Assembly (NCBI RefSeq): GCF_020217465.1 | Contig: NZ_CP084115.1 | Span: 2,232,001-2,296,000 of the forward strand | Length of the DNA: 64,000 nucleotides | Source of the DNA: Cobetia amphilecti | GTDB lineage: Bacteria; Pseudomonadota; Gammaproteobacteria; Pseudomonadales; Halomonadaceae | Reading direction: 5' to 3' | Shown here: positions 7,863-15,101 of the stretch, in pieces | How the letters are laid out: each line of letters begins with the position of its first letter | Position numbering within the stretch: the stretch's first letter is position 1 | The notes under the pieces: generated by a model | Database searches by the model: none | What the model was told of the DNA's origin: nothing | The model's input: the letters and a program-made list of their open reading frames with translations, nothing else | Made by a program: the position numbers and the translations under genes

Positions 7863-10199
7863 TTAAACCACATTTTCACTTTGTTTTTTTAGTTCAAAAA
7901 AACAAATATACTTTACAAAAAGTTCCGCCAGATAATGCGCCCTATCAAATAACTTTTTCTTTTCATGTATATCTAAAACCTCACCATGAGCTCGGTTATT
8001 CCTCTCCTCGCGCAATGTATTGAGGTGATAACCTTTGGTCACCACCCTTAATTTTACTGCGCAAGTTATCATACTAACCAGATTATTAAGCTCCTTTGAA
8101 CTGACTTGGGAGGGATCCTTTTCTCTTCTTATATTCAAATAATCCCTCAAAGAGTTTTCAAATATCAAGCCTAGCTCGCCTAGTGCAATGTCAACGTTAG
8201 AGATTGTTAAATGACCGAGTGGCCTAGCTAACTTATTCTTAACTTCATCATTTGCTCCATATTGCGAAGGGTCTATTTTAATACTTATATCAGGCTCGTA
8301 GTGTTTATATACGGCGTAATGCTTCCCATTATCAGAGTATTGCTCTATGGAATCCATCTTTTCTAAATACTGATAAAATGTTGGCCTAAGGCAACTCACA
8401 TTCGATATAACCATGTGATACAAATCACCTTTTAGTATTGGCTCATTAGGCCTTGCATAAAGAATAGATTTAACTTCATTTTGAACGAGATCTTTTAACA
8501 AAACCTTTTTAGTTTCTACATTTTTTATTAACTCATCAAGTAAACTTAGGTCTGGGCAAAACACCTCCTTACCACGGCCAGACTCTCGATCTCTAAGCTC
8601 AATAGCTTCTAACGATCTTAACTTTTGGCGTGCACTCACTTCGGAGCAACCTAAAGACTTAGCCACAATAGAGATGAGTGTAGCAAAAGGCTGAGGATTT
8701 TCTATTTGCAGCCCCTCCTTTACTGCTAGTGCAAAATCATGACTAGAAATTGATTTTAGCCGCTTAACTTTTGGTGATGGCTTAATGCGCCAAGAATTTA
8801 GAGCAAATAACCTACGACCTACCCTAGCAAACTTAGAGTCATCATTTAAATAAGTAACCACGGATTTTTCAGAAGCATAAGGGCGTATTTCTTTCAACTC
8901 ACTAAGAATATCTGCATATTCCATTGGCTTGCCAGTACGATGGAGGATTCTTTCTAATGCCTGAACTATTGTTATATTTTCAATATCTGAACTGGATGAT
9001 AGACCCCAAAAGCCACTTTTACCTACAGGTATGAATCTATCATCGGCTGTTAGCTGATTAGTCACATTGGTTTCGGATACTGGTGCGTACGCTTTATCAT
9101 TTGTGCTACTAAGTAAATTAATTTCTCTACATAGCTTGGAATAATGCATAGGCTGCTTGACTGAATCCAACACTCTAAAAGCCTTATCAGCAGCGCTTCT
9201 CAAATAAGAAATTTTAACTCTTACAATATCGCTTACTTTTTCAAATTCTAGCACCGATTGCAATGCAACTTCTAAGCTATCATTCTCGATAGATTTGTTG
9301 ACTCTTTTCTTAGAAAACTTTTTCGCTAATATTATTACATCAAACGTAGATAACCCCTCAGTATAATCAAACACGGAATTGAGTGCCATAAACATCAACT
9401 CAATCTCTTCCTTAGAATAATTATCTTGTGAGCACCAAGAGTCTTTGATAGTGCCTCTGAACCCCGGCACTGCTGTAGGTACTTTACGGTAACCTAAAAC
9501 CTCCAATAACAAAGACAGATATGAAACATCCAAACTTGAGCCAAAATTTCGACTCAATGTAGATTTCACAACCTCTTCAGATATTATTGGAGAGTACTCT
9601 GAAATCTCACTCTCGAACGCATTGAAGTTATCAACAAGCTTTTCGCAAATTTTCCATTTCTTGGGCTGGATCTCGCCTTTCAAAATTCCCTTTAGCTCTT
9701 TTATACCTTTAGCCTCAACTTGACGAATTCTTTCCCTAGTGACATCGTAAAAAGTACCAATCTCCTCTAAAGTGTATTGTTTAGAATCCATCAAACCAAA
9801 TCTCTTAACCAAGATGTCAAGCATCCTATTGTCACTATTTTTTATTCCTTTTTCTGAATAAAGAGTAACAAGAGCAGGAAAGCATTCAACTATATTACCA
9901 TCACTGGCAGCAAAAAATGTCTCTCTAGGATCATTCAAACTTTTAACTAGCTCTAGCGAAAGACTATTAATCTTCTCTACAAATTCTTTAGAAGCAAGAG
10001 CTGATTCATTGACTGTCTTAGGGCCTACTCCTGACTCACTTGCCAATTCATACAGAATAAAACGAATTGCATCATAAGAATTTTCAATATTTTTAGACAA
10101 GACCAAGTTTAATGCACGCTTAGGTAGTCCAATTACACGAGGCTGAACCAAATATGCCTTATCACGATTTAATTCCAATTCATTTATTAAAGCTTCCAT
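7863..10199 (-). CDS. Multi-HTH regulator with C-terminal HEPN domain (alphaCTD-like, sigma4-like, 2x HARE-HTH-like, HEPN)
   Basis: A 778-residue AT-rich gene of foreign appearance. Domains read by eye: residues 21-67 resemble the helix-hairpin-helix of the RNAP alpha C-terminal domain (LPKRALNLVL ... SGVGPKTVNE). Residues 128-173 match sigma70 region 4 closely (KRFGL, TLEEIGTFYDVTRERIRQVE, AKGIKELK). Residues 336-404 and 409-470 are two related winged helices of HARE-HTH type (VLDSVKQPMHYSKLCREI; ILHRTGKPMEYADILSEL). At 664-770 a helical HEPN-like domain carries R733-NNRA-H738, the Rx4H motif of HEPN RNases. The start is the ATG at 10199, preceded by AAGGGGG; a GTG at 10217 would place that SD inside the gene. 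A single-gene defence or RNA-targeting factor is inferred. The domain calls are by eye, not searched. Confidence 0.8.
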   Translation of the reverse strand: MEALINELELNRDKAYLVQPRVIGLPKRALNLVLSKNIENSYDAIRFILYELASESGVGPKTVNESALASKEFVEKINSLSLELVKSLNDPRETFFAASDGNIVECFPALVTLYSEKGIKNSDNRMLDILVKRFGLMDSKQYTLEEIGTFYDVTRERIRQVEAKGIKELKGILKGEIQPKKWKICEKLVDNFNAFESEISEYSPIISEEVVKSTLSRNFGSSLDVSYLSLLLEVLGYRKVPTAVPGFRGTIKDSWCSQDNYSKEEIELMFMALNSVFDYTEGLSTFDVIILAKKFSKKRVNKSIENDSLEVALQSVLEFEKVSDIVRVKISYLRSAADKAFRVLDSVKQPMHYSKLCREINLLSSTNDKAYAPVSETNVTNQLTADDRFIPVGKSGFWGLSSSSDIENITIVQALERILHRTGKPMEYADILSELKEIRPYASEKSVVTYLNDDSKFARVGRRLFALNSWRIKPSPKVKRLKSISSHDFALAVKEGLQIENPQPFATLISIVAKSLGCSEVSARQKLRSLEAIELRDRESGRGKEVFCPDLSLLDELIKNVETKKVLLKDLVQNEVKSILYARPNEPILKGDLYHMVISNVSCLRPTFYQYLEKMDSIEQYSDNGKHYAVYKHYEPDISIKIDPSQYGANDEVKNKLARPLGHLTISNVDIALGELGLIFENSLRDYLNIRREKDPSQVSSKELNNLVSMITCAVKLRVVTKGYHLNTLREERNNRAHGEVLDIHEKKKLFDRAHYLAELFVKYICFFELKKQSENVV

Positions 10200-10336
10200 G
10201 CCCCACCCCCTTAACACAAATAGCCACTATAAACTATAGCAGAACAATAACATCAAATATATATTTCGCAATTGCAATACTTATCCAACAAGCTATACAT
10301 AGCCAGCAAGTTTAATATACATTATTTTTACCAGCC
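10200..10336. other. AT-rich upstream flank of the island gene (probable promoter)
   Basis: This stretch has the same low-GC composition as the island gene and includes many TATA-like hexamers (e.g. around 10255-10270), suitable for its promoter. GC returns to the genome level just inside the 3' end of the regulator gene that begins (as its stop) at 10337. Confidence 0.45.
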
Positions 10337-11989
10337 TTATCTGTTCATCTTCTTGATTTTTCTCACCACCGACGGCTGACTGATCCCTGCCCTCTTGGCT
10401 ATCGCATAGGTACTGGGCAGCTCCGCCGCCATCTCGTGTAACCATTGTGCTTCGATACGTGCCAGGCCTTCCTTGAGGGTTTCGTTAGGGCCAAGTTTGG
10501 GGACTGGCATAGCTACCGCCCCCTCAGCGGCAGGCGCTGAGAGGGATTTGTCACTATGTAAGGTATCGGCAGTGGGAAAACTATCATTAACGCCTATTTC
10601 ATTGGATTTTTCATTACTGAAGCCAAATGAATTGCCTAGTCCATTAGCGTTATTCGTGGAACAAGTGTTGAGCAGTGTTTTTACTGAGTCGCTGTCGATG
10701 ACATCACTGGGGGCGCTGAGCCAGGCGCGTTCCAGCCAGTTTTCCAGTTCGCGGATATTGCCGAGCCAGTCCTGGCGCATGAGGATGGGCCATAACGAGG
10801 CGTCGAGGAGTTTGCGGCGACCATGACGTTGATTGAGGCGAGAGAGGTGTTGCTCGATCAGGGCGGGAATGTCTTCGCGGCGTTCGCGTAGCGGTGGCAG
10901 GCTGACGGGGAGCACATTGATGCGGTAGTAGAGGTCGAGGCGGAACTGTCCCTGCTCCACGCGGGCGGCGAGGTCTTGATTGGTGGCGACGACCAGCCGA
11001 AAGTCGGCGCGGCGGGTGGTGGTGTCGCCCAGGCGGGTGATTATTCCGTCCTGAATCACCTTGAGCAGCTTGGTCTGGGTGGCCAGCGGCAGCTCACCGA
11101 TTTCATCGAGGAACAGGGTGCCGCCTTCGGCCTGCTCCATCAGGCCCGCCTTGCCACGGTTACCCGCGCCGGTGAAGGCACCGGCCTGATAACCGAACAT
11201 CTCGGACTCGAACAGGCTTTCGGGAATGGCGCCGCAGTTCACCTCGATGAAGGGGCCGTCGGCGCGTTGGCTCCAGCGATGCAGTTGATGGGCGAAGGCC
11301 GTCTTGCCGACCCCGGATTCGCCCAGCATCAATACCGTGGCGTTGGTGGGCGCGACCCGCTTGAGCAGCAGCGCTATCTCCCGCATCACGGGGCTTCTGA
11401 CCTGCAGCTCGCCCAATTCCAGCGCGGCGTCTTCGCATTCCGCCTGCTCGCGCGCGGCCTGCTCGCACAGAGCACGCCCCTGCTGCGCGTCATGGGTGGT
11501 CTGCTCAGCAACTGAGCGCGCACTCCCCACCGTCCCCCAGTCACTCTCGTCCGCACTCGCCCCGCCCAGCTCACTGCTCCGCGAGTTGCGGCACAGGTGA
11601 TCCGTGAAACGCTGCTGGAGCACAGCATATTCCTGCTGCAACAGCTGGATATCGGTGAGGTCCATCGAGCGGCTGACCACGCACTCAAGCTTGCCCGCGA
11701 CGAATACCGGATGCGCCTGCGCCACCACTCGCCGCCCGGTGGCGGTGAGCTGCATCATCTGCAGCGCGCGCCCCGTACGCAGCACCTCCAGGCTGATCGA
11801 TGGCTTGAGCACGCCACTGGCTTCCAGGTCATGCACGTTGGCGGCACACAGCTCCTCGCGGGTCATGCCATAGACCGCCGCGGCGCCGGGGCTGACATCC
11901 AGCACCTGGCCATCGGCATTGACCACGAAGTAGTGATCGTGAGCGGTGTCGATGATGGTCTTGAGAATCTGACGGTCGAGCTCTGACAT
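10337..11989 (-). CDS. Sigma54-dependent activator with PAS domain, TyrR-like HTH
   Basis: A 550-residue bacterial enhancer-binding protein. Residues ~5-105 form a PAS sensor (DTAHDHYFVVNADGQVLDVS). A short coiled linker follows. The AAA+ domain has Walker A GESGVGKT (223-230), GAFTGA (270-275) for contact with sigma54, and Walker B GGTLFLDEIGELP. The last ~45 residues are a TyrR/Fis-type HTH (YAIAKRAGISQPSVVRKIKK). A Ser/Asn-rich linker sits before the HTH. GAGG upstream supports the ATG at 11989; an upstream in-frame start would translate the 13-bp repeats. It diverges from the arginine-catabolic operon, whose promoter is sigma54-type, so this is its likely activator. The PAS ligand is unknown. 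Confidence 0.9.
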   Translation of the reverse strand: MSELDRQILKTIIDTAHDHYFVVNADGQVLDVSPGAAAVYGMTREELCAANVHDLEASGVLKPSISLEVLRTGRALQMMQLTATGRRVVAQAHPVFVAGKLECVVSRSMDLTDIQLLQQEYAVLQQRFTDHLCRNSRSSELGGASADESDWGTVGSARSVAEQTTHDAQQGRALCEQAAREQAECEDAALELGELQVRSPVMREIALLLKRVAPTNATVLMLGESGVGKTAFAHQLHRWSQRADGPFIEVNCGAIPESLFESEMFGYQAGAFTGAGNRGKAGLMEQAEGGTLFLDEIGELPLATQTKLLKVIQDGIITRLGDTTTRRADFRLVVATNQDLAARVEQGQFRLDLYYRINVLPVSLPPLRERREDIPALIEQHLSRLNQRHGRRKLLDASLWPILMRQDWLGNIRELENWLERAWLSAPSDVIDSDSVKTLLNTCSTNNANGLGNSFGFSNEKSNEIGVNDSFPTADTLHSDKSLSAPAAEGAVAMPVPKLGPNETLKEGLARIEAQWLHEMAAELPSTYAIAKRAGISQPSVVRKIKKMNR

Positions 11990-12047
11990 GGCGGGTACCT
12001 CATGGTCGAGCCTGTGAATCGGGCGGGGCTTTCTGTGCTTCTTTTCG

Positions 12048-12099
12048 CAGGTCTTTCTCGCAGCTCTTTCTAACAGCTCTTTCCAGCAGGTCTTTCTCG
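12048..12099. repeat. Four 13-bp tandem repeats in the regulator's 5' region
   Basis: Units start at 12048, 12061, 12074 and 12087, each beginning CAGGTCTTTC or CAGCTCTTTC on the plus strand, with a variable last three bases (TCG, TAA, CAG, TCG). They lie 59-110 bases upstream of the activator's ATG and would be in its leader or promoter. Confidence 0.85.
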
Positions 12100-12135
12100 C
12101 ACTGCGCTGAAGACAGTCTCGATGATGCCTGAATG

Positions 12136-12205
12136 TGATCCACAAATGAATCAGTGATCCATTTTTGAATCATCAATGCCGCACTGGTGATCCACAAATG
12201 AATCA
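12136..12205. promoter_or_regulatory. Three operator-like repeats (candidate enhancer for the sigma54 activator)
   Basis: Three 18-bp imperfect palindromes of form TGATCC-N6-GAATCA lie at 12136-12153, 12155-12172 and 12188-12205. The outer two are identical and the middle one differs only in its centre. They sit 50-120 bases upstream of the -24/-12 promoter, in the divergent region next to the activator gene. I infer that they are its binding sites. Confidence 0.7.
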
Positions 12206-12254
12206 CCCAGCAACCTCCGCCAAATAAAACTCAATAAAATCAATTGACTAAAAA

Positions 12255-12272
12255 TTGGCATGGTTACTGCAA
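12255..12272 (+). promoter_or_regulatory. Sigma54 (-24/-12) promoter of the arginine-catabolic operon
   Basis: TTGGCATGGTTACTGCAA has GG at 12257-12258 and GC at 12269-12270, the required 12-base phase, and fits TGGCACG-N4-TTGCW with two mismatches (C to T in the -24 box, T to C in the -12 box). The transcript would start near 12283, giving a ~118-base leader before the ATG at 12401. Confidence 0.8.
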
Positions 12273-12400
12273 TGCTGGAGTATGCGCCAAGGAGGATCGC
12301 CGGCTTTCATCACACCGTCCGGTCGGGCGATAAAGCGAACAAACACAATACCCCGCTCGCCGTCAGCGTATCGCGAGCAACTCAAGACCTGGAGAGACAG

Positions 12401-13351
12401 ATGAGCGAGTTCAATCAGCCGCTGGGCGGCAACGACATGCCACGTTTCGGCGGCCCGGCCACCATGATGCGCCTGCCGGCTCAGGAAACCGCGGAAGGCC
12501 TGGATGCCGCCTTCATCGGCATTCCGCTGGACATCGGTACCTCCAACCGTCCGGGCGCGCGTCTCGGCCCGCGTCAGATCCGTGATGAATCGCGCATGCT
12601 GCGCCCCTACAACATGGCCACCCGCGCCGCGCCCTTCGACAGCCTGCAGGTGGCGGACATCGGCGATGTGCCGATCAACACCTTCCACCTGCCCAAGAGC
12701 ATGGACATCATCGAGCAGTTCTACGATGAAGTGCTCAGTCACGACTGCGTGCCGCTGACACTGGGCGGCGATCACACCGTCACCCTGCCGGTGCTGCGCG
12801 CCATCGCCAAGAAGCATGGCCCGGTCGGCCTGATCCACATCGATGCCCACGCCGACGTCAACGACCACATGTTCGGCGAGCCCATCGCCCACGGCACGCC
12901 GATTCGTCGCGCCCAGGAAGAAGGCCTGCTCGACAGCCAGCGCGTGGTGCAGATCGGCCTGCGTGGCACCGGCTACTCCGCCGATGACTTCGACTGGTGC
13001 CGTCAGCAGGGCTTCCGTGTCGAGACCGCCGAGATGTGCTGGTTCAAGTCACTCGCGCCGTTGATGGCCGAAGTGCGCGACATGATGGGCGATCGCCCGG
13101 TGTACATCACCTTCGACATCGACGGACTGGACCCCTCCGTCGCCCCCGGTACCGGCACCGTGGAAGCCGGCGGCCTGACCATGCCCCAGGGCATGGAAAT
13201 CGTACGCGGCGCGCGTGGCCTCAACATCGTCGGCGGTGACCTGATGGAAGTCTCCCCGCCCTACGACACCAGCGGCAACACCGCGCTGATGGGCGCGACC
13301 CTGCTCTACGAGATGCTCTGTGTACTGCCGGGCGTGCAACAGCGCGACTGA
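12401..13351 (+). CDS. gbuA: Ureohydrolase, probable guanidinobutyrase
   Basis: A 316-residue arginase/agmatinase-superfamily enzyme. The binuclear Mn site motifs are intact: GGDHTVTLP, HIDAHADVND and FDIDGLDPSVAPGTGT. These enzymes hydrolyse a guanidino group to urea. Sequence alone does not separate agmatinase from guanidinobutyrase. The genes downstream encode 2-ketoarginine decarboxylase and an aldehyde dehydrogenase, which would produce 4-guanidinobutyrate, so guanidinobutyrase (giving GABA and urea) fits best. GGAGAG lies six bases before the ATG at 12401; the longer open frame upstream covers the sigma54 promoter and is not coding. First gene of the operon. Confidence 0.87.
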   Translation: MSEFNQPLGGNDMPRFGGPATMMRLPAQETAEGLDAAFIGIPLDIGTSNRPGARLGPRQIRDESRMLRPYNMATRAAPFDSLQVADIGDVPINTFHLPKSMDIIEQFYDEVLSHDCVPLTLGGDHTVTLPVLRAIAKKHGPVGLIHIDAHADVNDHMFGEPIAHGTPIRRAQEEGLLDSQRVVQIGLRGTGYSADDFDWCRQQGFRVETAEMCWFKSLAPLMAEVRDMMGDRPVYITFDIDGLDPSVAPGTGTVEAGGLTMPQGMEIVRGARGLNIVGGDLMEVSPPYDTSGNTALMGATLLYEMLCVLPGVQQRD

Positions 13352-13511
13352 TCCACGAACGACCCACGAATGACCTGCTGTCCTGCTGCACCCGCGCCGG
13401 GGGCCCGTCCCGCCCTCGGCGCACACAGAATCACCCGACACGATACGGCATGATGCATCACACGATGCACGGCTAGAGCCTGACCATTACAACAAGATCT
13501 AGGTGACCCGA

Positions 13512-14978
13512 ATGACAACCAGCATCGACCCGACGGCGGATCACACGCCGTCCCGCTCCAGCCCAAGCGCCGATTCACCTTCAGACAAGGTGCACAAGGG
13601 TGAGAAGGCTCAGAAAGAGCTCATCGCCACCCGTCCCGTTCCGCTCACGACTCATGGAGTCATGAAATTCCTGCTGCCGTCATTGCTCGGCGTCAGCTTC
13701 TTCCTGGTGCCCTTCAGCACGGGTGACACCATCAATATCGGCATGGGCCTGATGGCCGATTGGCTCAAGGCGACGCTGGGCGGCGCACTACCCGCCATCG
13801 CCGTCGCGGTGCTGTGCCTTTCCGTACTGCTGACCGGCTTCGTCAAGCTCGCCAAACCGGCCTGGGCACGTCAGGGCGCGGCACACGAGCTGTTCGATGT
13901 CTCGCCGGTATGGTTTGGCATGCGTGCCCTCGGCGCCATCTTCGCGCTGATGACCTACTTCCAGTGGGGCCCCACTCAAGTGACGGCGGCCTTCACCGGC
14001 GGCGTGATGCTCAATGATCTCGCGCCGGTACTGCTGACCTTCTTCTTCTTCGCGGCCATTCTGCTGCCGCTGCTGGTCGACTTCGGCTTCATGGAATTCA
14101 TCGGCAGCCTGGTACGCCGTCCGTTCCGTGCCATCTTCAATCTGCCCGGGCGCAGCGCCATCGATGCCACCGCCTCATGGATGGGCTCCGGCACCGTCGG
14201 CGTGCTGATCACCACCCAGCAGTACGAGCAGGGCTTCTACAGCAAGCGTGAAGCGGCGGTGATCGCCACCAACTTCTCGGTGGTCTCGATCGCCTTCGCA
14301 TTGCTGGTCACCAGCTTCATGAACATCAACCACCTGTTCGTGCCCTTCTACCTGACCGTGGTCATCGCGGGCCTGATCGCCGCCGTCATCGTGCCGCGTC
14401 TGCCGCCGCTGTCACGCAAGCGCGATGACTACCACGAGCCGGTCGGCTGCCAGATCAGTGAAGAGAATCAGAGCGGCTGTGGCGTGCTGCGCTACTCACT
14501 CGGCATGGCCGTCGCGCGCGCCGAGCATGCGCCGGGCCCGCTCAAGCTGGTGAAATCGGCCTGCTTCAACGTGGCGGACATCTTCCTCGGTCTGCTGCCG
14601 GTGGTGATCGCCATCGGTACCGTGGCGCTGATGCTGGCCGAGTTCACGCCGGTGTTCACCTGGCTGTCCTACCCGATGATTCCGCTGCTGGAACTGCTGC
14701 AGATTCCCCACGCAGCAGAGGCAGCCCCGGCGACGCTGGTCGGATTTGCCGACATGTTCCTGCCGGCGGTACTGGCCAAGGACATCGACAGCGAACTGAC
14801 CCGCTTCGTGATCGCCTGCCTGTCACTGACCCAGTTGATCTACATGTCCGAGATCGGTGCCCTGCTGCTCAAGTCGAAGATTCCGCTCAAGCTGTGGGAA
14901 CTGGTGGCCATCTTCGTGCTGCGTACACTGATCACCCTGCCGATCATCGCTGGTATCGCCCATCTGTTCGTGTTCTGA
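13512..14978 (+). CDS. YjiH-type membrane transporter (nucleoside-recognition/Gate domain)
   Basis: A 488-residue polytopic membrane protein of the YjiH type. After a ~50-residue polar N terminus it has about ten helices, including LPSLLGVSFFLVPFSTGDTI and two Gate-domain regions (DATASWMGSGTVGVLITTQQ; VGFADMFLPAVLAKDIDSEL). Family function is poorly established. Its place between guanidinobutyrase and 2-ketoarginine decarboxylase suggests uptake of arginine or a guanidino compound, or export of a product. AGGTG at 13501-13505 supports the ATG at 13512 over the GTG at 13503. Confidence 0.8.
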   Translation: MTTSIDPTADHTPSRSSPSADSPSDKVHKGEKAQKELIATRPVPLTTHGVMKFLLPSLLGVSFFLVPFSTGDTINIGMGLMADWLKATLGGALPAIAVAVLCLSVLLTGFVKLAKPAWARQGAAHELFDVSPVWFGMRALGAIFALMTYFQWGPTQVTAAFTGGVMLNDLAPVLLTFFFFAAILLPLLVDFGFMEFIGSLVRRPFRAIFNLPGRSAIDATASWMGSGTVGVLITTQQYEQGFYSKREAAVIATNFSVVSIAFALLVTSFMNINHLFVPFYLTVVIAGLIAAVIVPRLPPLSRKRDDYHEPVGCQISEENQSGCGVLRYSLGMAVARAEHAPGPLKLVKSACFNVADIFLGLLPVVIAIGTVALMLAEFTPVFTWLSYPMIPLLELLQIPHAAEAAPATLVGFADMFLPAVLAKDIDSELTRFVIACLSLTQLIYMSEIGALLLKSKIPLKLWELVAIFVLRTLITLPIIAGIAHLFVF

Positions 14979-15062
14979 GCCATCGATTGAACTGCTAGTT
15001 GAGCGACGACTCGCACTCGACTGACACCGCTTCGCGACCGACTCCTTTTCCTCATGACTTCA

Positions 15063-15082
15063 GGGAGCGCCACGGCGCTCCC
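15063..15082. other. Intercistronic hairpin before the decarboxylase gene
   Basis: GGGAGCGC-CACG-GCGCTCCC forms an 8-bp stem with a 4-base loop, without a T run, 20 bases before the ATG at 15102. It is more likely an mRNA-stability or translation element within the operon than a terminator. Confidence 0.45.
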
Positions 15083-15101
15083 GTCTGCCGGATAGACTGC
15101 C

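Noticed and set aside
12000-12206. Small minus-strand ORF over the operator region
   Set aside because: Its peptide just translates the 13-bp repeats and the operator palindromes; the activator has a better start at 11989.
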